Source of the DNA: Salminus brasiliensis
Taxonomy: Eukaryota; Chordata; Actinopteri; Characiformes; Bryconidae
DNA length: 64,000 bases
Direction of reading: 5' to 3'
NCBI RefSeq assembly: GCF_030463535.1
Contig: NC_132901.1
Span: 4,534,640 to 4,598,639 of the forward strand
Under the pieces are notes generated by a model, which worked only from the letters and a program-made list of their open reading frames with translations, was not told the origin of the DNA and did no database searches. Below, in pieces: positions 1 through 10,739 of this stretch. Position 1 is the first letter of the stretch, and each line of letters starts with the position of its first letter. A program made the translations under genes and the position numbers.

Positions 1-1671
1 AAATGTCTCCAGTGGATAAAATGTGTGAGATCTATGACCTCCATCATCCCTGACTGTCTCTCAGCTCTCAGCTCCAGGTTGTAGAGTTCTCATGTATCAG
101 TCAGTGAACAACAAACACCACAGTATTAGACAACACATGTGTCTGATCAGTGATTGGTCAGTATTTTAGAATCTTCTGAGGAAGCTCCAGTTAGCATTTT
201 AAACAGCCTGAGTTGGGGAGTCACCTCATAATGATCCACAAGAGGGAGCCAATCAGCAGCTTAAAAGCAGATCCAACCAATGCCTGTATTTCTGAGTTCC
301 TGCATCCAAAGATACTGAGTTTCACACATTACTGTGGAACACATCGGCATCAAGCTGTGCATGTTTCTTACAGTCTGTTAGTCCTCCTAGAGTCTTTAAA
401 GCACAGAGTCTGTATAGAAGTGTAATTTTCAGCAGGAGAACTGTCTCTTGTAAATTCAGTCCTGCTCCAATAGAGAATAAGGAAAGTGTTTGATTGTATA
501 TAGTGGTCACTGAATCTCCAGATCAGCTGTTGATCAGTATGTGTGTTGATTTATTAATTATTAAGCTCTACTGTTCACTGTGCTTAAGAATGACATTAAT
601 CCAAGATTCCAACAGGGTCACTGTACTGTAGCTGTCCGTGGTGCTGAACTTCATCACCTCTTATTGAGTACAACTGATGCTTCTTCTTTTTCTTTTCTTA
701 ATTTTAATGTGAAACTGTGGGGACAAGTGAGTGACATAGAAGCTGCATTATTGTGTATGTTTTTCTTTTTCTATGATAAAAGAACAACTGAACTATCATA
801 CCCCACATTACCTTGGAGATGCAGATTCACACCACCATTTGCACTGACTCAAAACAAAAAAAAGGTGAGGAATGGGGGAAGATGGAGTCAGTATTGCTCT
901 ATACAGACTGCAGAGGGAGTTGGAGGCGAGAAGAACAGTACAGGGATGGGTTCAGATTGAGTCACTGACCAGTTTACACTACTAGATTACACTCAGAGTC
1001 GGGTCAGTATGCTCTGACTGGTCTGAAAAGCAATCAGGAGGCCAAGAATCTGCACCTCTCACACACTAATTGATTCTCTCTCCGAATGTCGACAAAGAAA
1101 TTAAAATCAGAGTAAAAATCATGTATTGTAATCTGGGCTTTAGTGTGAGGACAAACAGCAGCTCACATGTGAAAAATCTGATATTTGTCAGATGTTGTAG
1201 AAATTTAGTCTAAATACTTTTCTAAATGTTGGCATTTTTCCAGATGTATTCAGAGAATTGTCATAGAGTTTTCATGAAGCTAAATGAAGAAAAAATGACA
1301 AGCACGGGTAAAATACATTTAATTAAAATAACTGATTAAAATCACTGAAAAACAAATAAATAAGTGTAAAAGAAAAAAGGCCTATTTTCTCACCTCATGA
1401 CCTTGAGAAGGTCTTCCAACAACAGCAGAGTCCATCCTTCCCATCTTCTCTCTCCATTTATGTCTTAGGAACAAGGTCTTCCATTGAAAACCATCCTATC
1501 ACAGACTCTGGGTCCAGATCTGCCCATTAAAACTGCTGATTTTGTAAGATCTTTCTGACAGAGTAGTGGGATGCCCATAGACAGATTGTACAAGGCAAAA
1601 AGCAACACCTATTCACCTATTCTTCTTTCCAGCTCTCAGACTGACTCAGTGTTTGTGGTTTGTATAATATA
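1..1671. other. Duplicated intergenic spacer of the lectin cluster (tail-to-tail type)
   Basis: From about base 112 this matches the spacers at 18.53-21.1 kb and 41.16-43.7 kb, which separate a plus-strand lectin gene from a minus-strand one. I see no coding exon here. The open frames are short and not shared by the paralogous copies. Homology to the spacer ends near 1560, and homology to the 5' flank of the minus-strand genes starts near 1632, so the minus-strand gene expected between them is missing. Confidence 0.7.
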
Positions 1672-2896
1672 CACTGCTAAAAAAAATAAAGGGAACACTT
1701 AAACAACACAATATAACTCCAAGTAAATCAAACTACTGTGAAATGAAACTGTTCACTTAGGAAGCAACACTGATTGACAATCAATTTCACATGCTCTTGT
1801 GCAAATGGAATTGACAACAGGTGGAAATTATTGGCAATTAGCAAGACACACTCAATAAAGGAGTGGTTCTGCAGGTGGGGACCACAGACCACTTCTCAGT
1901 ACCTATGCTTTCTGGCTGATGTTTTGATCACTTTCGAATAATGGTGGTGTTTTCACACTCGTGGTAGCATGAGACAGACTCTACAACCCACACAAGTGGC
2001 TCTGTAGTGCAGCTCATCCAGGATGGCACATCAATGCGAGCTGTGGCAAGAAGGTTTGCTGTGTCTGTGAGCGTAGTGTCCAGAGGCTGGAGGCGCTACC
2101 AGGAGACAGGCCAGTACACCAGGAGACATGGAGGAGGCCATTGGAGGGCAACAACCCATCAGCAGGACCGCTACCTCCACTTTTGTGCAAGGAGGAACAG
2201 GAGGAGCACTGCCAGAGCCCTGCAAAATGACCTCCAGCAGGCCACAAATGTGCATGTATCTGCACAAACGCAGGCCACAAATGTGCATGTATCTGCACAA
2301 ACGCAGTAATGGTGTGGGGTGGCATTTCTTTGGAGGGCTGCACAGCAGCTAGACCTCATGTGGCTGAAGTGTGTCAGCGGTTCCTGCAAGATGAAGGCAT
2401 TGAAGCTATGAACTGGCCCGCCCGTTCCCCAGACCTGAATCCGATTGAGCACATCTGGGACATCATGTCTCCCTCTATCCACCAACGTCACGTTGCACCA
2501 TATACTGTCCAGAAGTTGGCAGATGCTTTAGTCCAGGTCTGGGAAGAGATCCCTGAGGAGACCCTCAGCCACCTCATCAGGAGCATGCCCAGGCATTGCA
2601 AGGAGGTCATACAGGCATGTGGAGGCCACATACAATACTGAGCCTCATTTTGACTTGTCTTAAAGACATTACATCAAAGTTGGATCAGCCTGTAGTGTGT
2701 TTTTCCACTTTAATTTTGTGTGTGACTCCAAATCCAGGCCTCCATTGGTTAATACTTTTGATATCCATTGATGATTTTTGTGTGATTTTGTTGTCAGTAC
2801 ATTCAACTTTGTACAGAACAAAGTATTCAATGAGAATGTTTCATTCATTCAGATCTAGGATGTGTTATTTGAGTGTTCCCTTTTTTTTGAGCAGTG
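1672..2896 (+). mobile_element. Tc1/mariner-like transposon, internally deleted copy
   Basis: The ends are inverted repeats that begin cactgct and run into an A-rich 'aaataaagggaacact' block, flanked by TA at 1670-1671 and 2897-2898. Transposase remnants lie at 2007-2309 (helix-turn-helix part, containing [18 protein letters not shown]) and 2309-2641 (C-terminal part with [12 protein letters not shown], carrying the catalytic Glu). The middle of the transposase, with the first two Asp, is deleted, and a block of about 33 bp near 2240-2305 is tandemly duplicated. A fuller relative lies at 49313-50821. The copy cannot encode an active enzyme. The uninterrupted site is seen at about 24030. Confidence 0.9.
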
Positions 2897-3900
2897 TATA
2901 TATGCTGCTCTGAGGACAGGAAGGTGAGGCCTCAGCTAGTCGGCACAAACCACAGAGCATTCTCACAAGCCCACCTCTCAATCTGCTTTCATGTGTCTCT
3001 GCAGATTCAGTTTATTGAACATGTTGTAATTTGTGTGTTCTCTGTGTAGGTTTAACTGTAGTGCCTCAGGATTCAGGATTCAGGGTCTGTGTGTATGTTT
3101 GGGGGCTCTCTGAGTGACGGCCTTTAACTGTATTTACACTCTCAATAGTACACACACAATAAACTCATAATATTGACTACTCTTATTCACAGTTGATTAA
3201 TGCTGAAGTGTGTGTGTGTGTGTGTTTCAGTTGCTCATTGTTGTTTGCTGTGAGCTTTGTGAAAAACCACATTGACAGGAAGCTGAAACCCACAGAACAT
3301 GGCTGGGCTTAGGCTGTGTAGGTTTAAGGCATAGCTTTGTGGTGTCACACACCCACTTACACACAGTAGTTTCCGGTTGAACTCCACCCCCAGTTCATCA
3401 CAATATTCAGTGCCCTTGGGCAAGGAAATTAACTGCAAATTGCCCTGTTTTAGATATCTGGAGGAACTTCCACCACCACACTTTTGTATTGATGTACGTG
3501 TCATCCTTCTTAAGGGGAGTTCAGCTTTGTCTGTAAGTGAAGATCTAAAGCACTGAAGGAAACACTGCTCAGTTACGATCACCTCTAGTACTGAGATCAT
3601 CAGCAGTCAGAACCGTGTACTGGTTCAGGTATCATTCATGAGTACAGATGTATTAAAGGAGGCTGTATTAAAGACACAGTGAGAAACTGACCTTTGACCC
3701 CTGCTGAGGAAGTGTGACAGACACAGACAGGCCTGTGAAATATGTGTTTTAACAAGCGTTAAAGTAGAAGAACAAAGTATTAATATTGAGATGATAGTTT
3801 GTATCATCATCATTTACCTGAATGTAATAATTGATATCTGAGATCACTGAGAGATAAGTTTCTATACTGCCCTCTGGAGGACGTAAGATGATATCATCTA
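2897..3900. other. 5' flank of a minus-strand lectin gene that is itself absent
   Basis: This stretch matches the regions just upstream of minus-strand genes C (24.03-24.6 kb) and F (48.54-49.0 kb), including a TG microsatellite at about 3213-3229 and a run starting 'aggaagctgaaacccaca'. No exon 1 of the minus-strand type is present to its left. No coding sequence is supported here. Confidence 0.6.
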
Positions 3901-3966
3901 ATAAAAGTTTGTCTTATATTAGGAAGGTCTGGCTTAGTTATTGTTCTTATGTGGATTATGAGTAAT

Positions 3967-4408
3967 AATCCACCATTACTTTCAGTTAACCCTTCAGCTA
4001 AGAGTGGCCACATACAGGGCATCTCTAACAACCTGGCAACAGTGAGGTTCAGCTACACCCTTTTCTAAGAGGTGCATGAAATGTAGGTTATCTTCAGTGA
4101 CTAACACTGTGAAGGAGAATTTAAAAGGTTTTTAAAAAGTAAAATTGAAATTAGGAGTAAGCTGAATGCACATGTTGCTTTATTGACATGAATGTGTTCA
4201 AATATGTCTGATAAAGTAGGCCCTAGCTAAGAGTTTCTAGAAATACCTAGAGGTTTCACAGTATCCTTAGAGAGCAAGGTCTGCATCCCATGGAGGCGAA
4301 GGATAACAATACCAGATGCAGATAACTACACAAGGCAATACAGAGGCCAGGCTGGGGTGAAATAAGTTTAAACTATGATATAGGGCCTTACACCCAGGTC
4401 TTCAGGCC
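3967..4408. repeat. 442-bp direct repeat, copy 1 (copy 2 at 5758-6199)
   Basis: The block runs from 'aatccaccatt' to 'cttcaggcc' and is repeated with only a few mismatches, and the same 442-bp length, inside intron 1 of lectin gene A. Copy 2 interrupts a minisatellite, so copy 1 is probably the source. I see no open frame of note and no terminal inverted repeats. Confidence 0.85.
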
Positions 4409-4413
4409 TTCTC

Positions 4414-4416
<3 letters not shown>

Positions 4417-4460
<44 letters not shown>
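4417..4460. repeat. (GT)n microsatellite
   Basis: A run of about 20 GT units ending in gcgt. A similar run lies at 25308-25359, at the same place upstream of gene D. Confidence 0.95.
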
Positions 4461-4548
4461 AACAAAACCAACTGGGGTGCCATGGTGTAATAAGAACAGG
4501 ACTAGTACTGCTGATCTAGGTTTAGGACACACAGGTGTGGGACACACT

Positions 4549-5072
4549 TCTCTACTGCCCTCTAGAGGAAAGCAGCTGCAGCTCCATCACTGAAGAGGAG
4601 CAACAGTGCTGGATCTTCAAAGCACGGTTTGGTGAATCTGCTGGACTCTGGTTTTCTGAATGGATCAGTTGATGATCTTCAGTTCATCTATGAGAGAGAA
4701 TCAAACTGCTGCTACTGATCAGTGTGTGAAACAGGGGGTAAAACACTCATTAGAAATGTGGAATGATAGATGAGCTGGACATTCAGAACCATGCATGGAA
4801 ATCTAAACAGACATAAAGAAGCTAAACTCAGATTTTATTATAATATCTCATAAATGTAAAAGTGTATGAGGGTGAGAACCAGCTTTAAGAAAGAGCATGA
4901 GGGGCTCTGCTGCATTCACACCTCCAGCATACACAGGAAACTGTTGGTGGTACTTGGTCACTTCCTGCATTAACTCCACTAATGCAGTTAAACTAGCTGA
5001 GCCGTGCAGCAGTGCTGTAATGTTCCTACAGAGACGCACTAATTCAGTGTTTCAGTCTTTCAGAGATTAGAG
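4549..5072 (+). promoter_or_regulatory. Conserved 5' flank / probable promoter and 5' UTR of lectin gene A
   Basis: About 520 bp directly before the start codon are nearly identical upstream of the plus-strand genes at 12013-12564, 25440-25983 and 36805-37335. The block starts near 'ttctctactgccctctag' and ends in 'tttcagagattagag' just before ATG. The shared length and sharp upstream edge suggest it carries the promoter and 5' UTR. No clear TATA box at a fixed distance is visible and the transcription start cannot be placed. Confidence 0.5.
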
Positions 5073-7892
5073 ATGTCTCTCAGTGTTTATGATGAAGTGA
5101 TTGGAACTGAGGAGCTGAACAGAGGAGATAGGGTGGAGATGGTGGTGGAGATCTATGAGAGCGCAGATGCTGTTAGAGGACATGACCCCAACACAGAGAC
5201 AGAGGCCGTCAACACGAGGAGGAAGCTACAGACACAACAAGCAGGTATCATTACTAATCATTACAAATTTATTGAATCTCTTCTTTCAGAGACAGTAAAT
5301 ACTAGAATACTGAAATACTGAGCTGTATTCTGTAGGAGCTCTACTGTAATGCTGTAATGCTTTCCTTTGAGTGTCTCTGACGTCCGGCAATGCCAGATCG
5401 GTGGCAGTTCAAAAAGAGGCGGTGGCCACTCACTTATCAGAGGAGACGTGTTAAGTCCTTACCCTCCTAGGGAGCGAAACACATTCAGAAGTTGATTTAA
5501 TGACGGAACAAACCTCGTACAAATCAGTGGTCATCAGCTGCTGGTCTAAAACCTTCTTCTCAGGACATGAACATACAGTGGCATGCTAAATTTTGGCCAC
5601 CCCTGATTAAAATATCTATTACTGCCAGAAGTAAACAGACGATGACCTGGGCAATCAAACTGGCACTGTCCTGCTGGTTAAGCCATCAAACTGGCACTGT
5701 CCTGCTGGGTGAGCCATCAAACTGGCACTGTTCTGCTGGGTGAGCCATCAACTTCTGAATCCACCATTACTTTCAGTTAACCCTTCAGCTAAGAGTGGCC
5801 ACATACAGGGCATCTCTAACAACCTGGCAACAGTGAGGTTCAACTACACCCTTTTCTAAGAGGTGCATGAAATGTAGGTTATCTTCAGTGACTAACACTG
5901 TGAAGGAGAATTTAAAATGTTTTTAAAAAGTAAAATTGTAATTAGGAGTAAGCTGAATGCACATGTTGCTTTATTGACATGAATGTGTTCAAATATGTCT
6001 GATAAAGTAGGCCCTAGCTAAGAGTTTCTAGAAATACCTAGAGGTTTCACAGTATCCTTAGAGAGCAAGGTCTGCATCCCATGGAGGCGAAGGATAGCAA
6101 TACCAGATGCAGATAACTACACAAGGCAATACAGAGGCCAGGCTGGGGTGAAATAAGTTTAAACTATGATATAGGGCCTTACACCCAGGTCTTCAGGCCA
6201 TCAAACTGGCACTGGTCTGCTGGGTGAGCCATCAAACTGGCACTGTTCTCCTGGGTAAGCCATCAAACTGGCCATAGTTTAGCTGACAGCCAGTTCAGGC
6301 CAAAAAACATTACACACTTGTTTCACTGTTCAGGTGATGATTTAAAGAGATGATTTAAGGAAGTCGAGGCTCTCGTGGTCAATTTCAGGGTCTGTGATGC
6401 TGTGTACACTAGACCTGTTACTCCATTCATGTAAAACAAAGGCTTCAGATCATTAAAATATCATATAAGAAGGGACAGGGAGACTCAGCCTGGCAGCATA
6501 ATATGTTTGTACCATGACTGGGAGAAGATCTGGCCAGTGGTGGTGTTTCTCCTCCTACAGAATATCTACAGTAGTAAGGCCAGTTCTGGCATTCCCAAAC
6601 CACCAGCTACATGGTTTTGCTCTCAGACGTCTTTGTGCAGGAAGGTGGAGCAGACTGGATACTTGTTTAGCCCATGATTTTTACCTAATGGACAGCATCC
6701 TAACAATTCACTCATTTTTCCAGTAATGAGCTCTGCAGAAAGCAGATCCTACAGACTGACTGCAGTGTGTCTGGGGCTGCTGTGTGTTCTCCTGCTGACT
6801 GCCATCACACTGCTGTGGATCAAGTTCAACAACCTGACTGCAGAGAGAGACCAGTTACAAACCAGTTACACCAATCTGACTGCAGAGAGAGACCAGTTAC
6901 AGACCAGTTACACCAACCTGACTGCAGAGAGAGACCAGTTACACACCAGTTACACCAACCTGACTAAAGAGAGAGACCAGTTACACACCAGTTACGAAGG
7001 AAAGCTACAAAGGCAGAAAGATAGACTCCAGAGGAGCCTTTCTGAACTGGGTAGGTGAACAAATGTACACTTCAGGAAAACTGTCTCTTTCTCTTTTTTT
7101 CAAAAACTAAAGAGTAAACTTTACTGAACCTGTGAAATATACACTTACTGGCCACTATATTGGAAACCTCTAAAACCATCACAAACACTACCCTGCTGGA
7201 AGATCCAGCTCAAGAGCAGCTTTTGCTGCTTTGCCGGTTTCTGGTTTCAGATGGTCCAAGCTGGTCTCTGGTGGTCAAGGTAGTTGAAAAACTGGTAATC
7301 CAGTCAAAAACATACCCTATACTGGTAATCCAGCTGGTTACACTGGTTGACTAGCAAAGCTTTTCACAGTATGTGTTTTATTTGTTTTAATGGAAGTGAT
7401 CAAACCGATTGATGAGTTTGGTCAAGTTGGTCATCTTGGTCAACCAGCATTCAGTGACAAGAGTGTTAGTGAGGTCAGTATGCTGAATGATCAACACCCC
7501 ACCTCCTCCTATCTCCCCACCTCATCCCAGCTCATCATCAAGTATTGAATGGAGCAGCATCCATCATTCCGGAAAACACAGTTCCACTGTCTATACCCTT
7601 CCAGCCCATGCATGACATTTGGCATGGTGCCAATAGGTTTCTTTTGTTTTTATCTGCTCCACTCTAGTAATAAAAGTGTACTTAATTGTGTTTTGAACAT
7701 CCTGAGATTTGTCTAATCATGTAAATATTTCAGCAGGTTTTAGGTTCTTATTTAAAATATGTTCAAATACATACATTTTATGTTTTCATCAAATGCTTGC
7801 GAGTAAACTTTGATCACACTTGCCTGCCCGTGTACTCAACCCCACCTACTATGATAACTTTGAGGTTTTAATATAGCTCTGTATATCTGACT

Positions 7893-7933
<41 letters not shown>

Positions 7934-8902
7934 GTGAAGGCAATGCAGCAGAACTGGAAGATCTTCAACACCAGTCTTTACTACATCTCCACTGAAAGGA
8001 AGAGCTGGGATGAGGGACGACAGGACTGCAGAGAGAGAGGAGCAGACCTGGTGATCATAAACAGTGTAGAGGAACAGGTAAATCTCACTGTACTGTAACC
8101 TACTGTAATCACTGTCTGTAGCACAGCATGACTGTAGTATTTAGCAAAGTATGAACAAGCTTCAGTATCCATAACAGTACTGTATAGATAAAAGAATTTA
8201 GGTTTAAGGAGGAGAACAATACCTGAAGTCCCTGTATCTCAGTCCTACCTCCATCTATCATGACTGGGGAGAAGTTAGGCCTGAACTCCAGCCTCCTCAT
8301 AACTTCATACAGTCTCTATTCATTCTACAGTCACGTGTTGAAAGCATGGTCTGAACTCACAAACTAATACATTATATGTCCAAATGTTTGTAGATACTCC
8401 TTCAATTGAATACTTGCTATCCCAATACTTTTGGCCATATAATGTATGTAATTATTCATCTTTCACTTTTTAGCTCCAGTTATTTGAACAGCGCTGCTTT
8501 ACACTGGTCTTGGTCTGAGCTGTAATGATCCTGAACTTTCTCACCTCAACAGAAGTTTGTAGATGATCTGAGCAAAAATAAGGATGCTGGGGTTTCTATT
8601 GGTCTGACTGACCAAGCTGAAGAAGGAGTCTGGAAATGGGTGGACGGCACAGCTCTGACCACAGCGTAAGAGATGACTGAGTTTTGATGCATTCATGAGC
8701 TTTTACATCATTACTCAACATGTTCAGTACAGTTCAATACAGTAAACAGTCTGCATGCTGTTTCAGGTACTGGACGCATAGAAATGTGTTCAGAGACGAG
8801 GATGACTGTGTTGTAAACAGGTATTTAGAAGGAATCAGATGGGCTGACAGACCATGCCATGAACGTCACTACTGGATCTGTGAGATACCCTTTCTCCCAT
8901 GA
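5073..8902 (+). CDS. CD209-like type II C-type lectin receptor A (5 exons, apparently intact)
   Basis: Exons are 5073-5244, 6724-7050, 7935-8077, 8553-8665 and 8767-8902. All introns are GT-AG and the phases agree, giving 296 residues. Order: cytoplasmic tail (1 to about 68) with an ITIM-like SVYDEV at Tyr6 and a second Tyr in EIYESAD; transmembrane segment (about 69-90, [18 protein letters not shown]); neck (93-166) with four 14-residue [17 protein letters not shown] repeats, each with an NLT glycosylation sequon; short-form CTLD (about 168-296). The four canonical CTLD cysteines are present (DCRERG, DDCVVN, RPCHE, WICE), as is WKWVDG. The EPN motif of calcium-dependent mannose-type binding is replaced (NVF at that site) and WND reads WAD, so classical sugar binding is doubtful. 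By family it should be a leukocyte surface receptor. Its closest paralogue is B. A possible polyadenylation signal is AATAAA at 9477-9482. Confidence 0.85.
5575..6285. repeat. Intron 1 repeat cluster: Tc1-type end, short minisatellite, 442-bp repeat copy 2
   Basis: Around 5575-5625 lies a fragment resembling a fish Tc1-type end (cagtggcatgctaaa and tttggccacccctgatt). Several 30-bp units of the 'gccatcaaactggcactgt' minisatellite follow. Copy 2 of the 442-bp direct repeat (5758-6199) then interrupts the minisatellite, which resumes to about 6275. The same minisatellite is greatly expanded in the matching intron of gene B. Confidence 0.8.
7895..7930 (+). repeat. (GT)18 abutting the exon 3 splice acceptor of gene A
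   Basis: Eighteen GT units are followed directly by atag and exon 3 (7935). No ordinary pyrimidine tract separates them. Gene B has only ten units at the same place (17056-17075). Confidence 0.95.
8368..8446. mobile_element. Short palindromic MITE remnant in intron 3 of gene A
   Basis: The ends tacattatatg and catataatgta are inverted copies, with tccaaat and atacttttgg as inner arms. This is the form of a common small fish element. It is also present in gene B at 17509-17593, so the insertion predates the A/B duplication. Confidence 0.6.
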
Positions 8903-9685
8903 CTGTATGTACTGGTGTAACTGGTAGAGTGCTTTAAGGCTCAGGTTTCCAACCTTATAAAATCATCAGCTTAGCAGCTCTGCCTGCACTTGCATTTTCA
9001 AGGTCAATGATGCAGTTCTGTAAATCACAAGCTGTGGATGGGATCTGGGTGGGTGGTGTTTTTAGGAGTGACCTTATGTCTATAAACTGGGGCTACAAAT
9101 GTATTTGCATGTTGGCAGAGCTGAAGCTCACTGTAATGTCTCCCTCTGCTGGCCTCAGTGTTCATGTGCTCCAGTGTGCAAGAGCTAAGCTCCACCCTTC
9201 ACCTGAGGCTCACCTCCAGCACAGAGGTGCTGTTCATCATTGGACTGAGTAGGACTCCTCTTGAGCTCCTCAGTTTGGAGGGTTCTTGGTGAAGTCACTG
9301 TGACTCCATCAATCTTTGACGTGTTTGTGGTGCATTGTTGCTTATTCTGTTTTGTTTATTGACCTGGATTATGGATTTGCCTGTATTGTACCTGCCTGCC
9401 TGTCCTGACGATGAGTGTTGCTTTAGCCCTATTAAAGTCCATTTGCACATGCAGCCAGCCTCACCTACTATGTTACAATAAATGGTTTAAAGAGTGATAC
9501 CATGAAGACAGTGAGATTAGAATGGCAAAATACAGTCATTTCAGTTAAACTGCCCCTGCACTCTCACGTAGCAAATGCAGTTTTAAACAAATGACTTATT
9601 TAATTTTCTAATTTACATTAAAAGGTTTTATAAAAGTCCAAAATATGCTGCCACATCCCACAGATTGTCTTTAAATATTTGATAT
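8903..9685. other. 3' flank of gene A
   Basis: This includes the probable 3' UTR and downstream DNA, with a candidate polyadenylation signal at 9477-9482. It does not match the 3' flank shared by B and E. I see no other gene. Confidence 0.4.
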
Positions 9686-10147
9686 ATGATCAGCCATAAC
9701 TTTAACACCCCTTACAGGTCAGGTGAAGTGAACTGATTATCTTCATCTACAGTGGCATCTGTCAAAGGGTGAATTTATCAGGATGCAAGTAAACAGGCAG
9801 TTCTCAAAGTTAATATTAAAAGCAGCACAAATGGTCCAGTATAAGGACCTGATCCACTTTCATAGGGGTCAAATTGTGATGGCTAGACGACTGGGTCAGA
9901 ACTTCTCCAAAACATCAGGCAGGTTCTGTGGGGTGCTCCCAGGTATGCAGTGGTCAGTACCTACCAAAACTGCTCCAAAAAAAGAACCATCTATGAACCA
10001 GCGACAGAGACATGGGCACCTAAAGCTCATTGATGAAATCAATGGAGGCCTGACCCCTACAACCTTCAGGACTTACAGGATATGCTGCTAACGTCTTGGT
10101 GTCAGATACCACAGGATGATTTCAGAGGTCTTGTGGAGTCCAGGTCT
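9686..10147 (+). mobile_element. Degenerate Tc1-like element fragment
   Basis: It opens with 'gatcagccataactttaac', which I recognise as the end of a common fish Tc1-like family. The frame at 9783-10091 keeps part of the helix-turn-helix region (HRGQIVMARRLGQNFSKTSG). Beyond about 10040 the text jumps to C-terminal transposase sequence and then stops, so most of the catalytic domain and the right inverted repeat are gone. Assignment to the family is from memory of its motifs. Confidence 0.65.
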
Positions 10148-10315
10148 GGAATGTTGCTTCAGTTGCAGAAACTGTGGAATGTGGAAAGCGCTTTTACAGT
10201 AAAGTTAAAGTGATCGTCTTTAAATCCTGACAGTTTCTATATCTGATCTTTTCATCTGATTGGTTGATCCACATTCACAGCTATTTTAAACTACTGATAT
10301 TGAATTCTGTACTCA

Positions 10316-10520
10316 TGGGGGCTCTGAGTGGTTCAGGCACTGCCCCCATGACCCAAAGATCGCTGGTTTGAATCCCAGGTCTTGCTGCCTGTCATCATCT
10401 ATCAGCCTAAAGCGCCGTCACCATGATCGGGAGCATTACATGTGAGGGGGCGTGTACTAACGAGTGGGATTGGTAATTGCCTCTGAAATTCTGATTTTGG
10501 GGAGGAAAACTAGGTCAAAA
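10316..10520 (+). mobile_element. tRNA-derived SINE, probable
   Basis: An A-box-like 'gagtggttcaggcac' is followed about 40 bp later by a B-box-like 'ggtttgaatccc' (10375-10386), the spacing of an internal RNA polymerase III promoter. A G-rich body follows to about 10510. No clear target duplication was identified. Confidence 0.55.
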
Positions 10521-10739
10521 TGTGCCTTAAAATGTGTTGTTTATTCAGCTGAGTGTAACTAGATTTTTAATATTAATAAATACTGAACACATCATCTACT
10601 AATGACTTAACAACACTTACACTTACACACAATACAGCACTATCAGGAGGTTACCTCCCTATATCTCACTAAAAAAAGGTTGTTTCAACTTAAAACATAA
10701 ACAAATAAATAAAAGATAAAGCTTCCTATTTATCAAATA

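Noticed and set aside
580..960. 126-codon frame near the left edge
   Set aside because: It is not preserved in the paralogous spacers at 19 and 42 kb and has no domain or splice features.
7895..7934. N-terminal VCVCVC extension to the CTLD exon
   Set aside because: It is the translated GT microsatellite upstream of the acceptor atag; the paralogous exons start after the AG.
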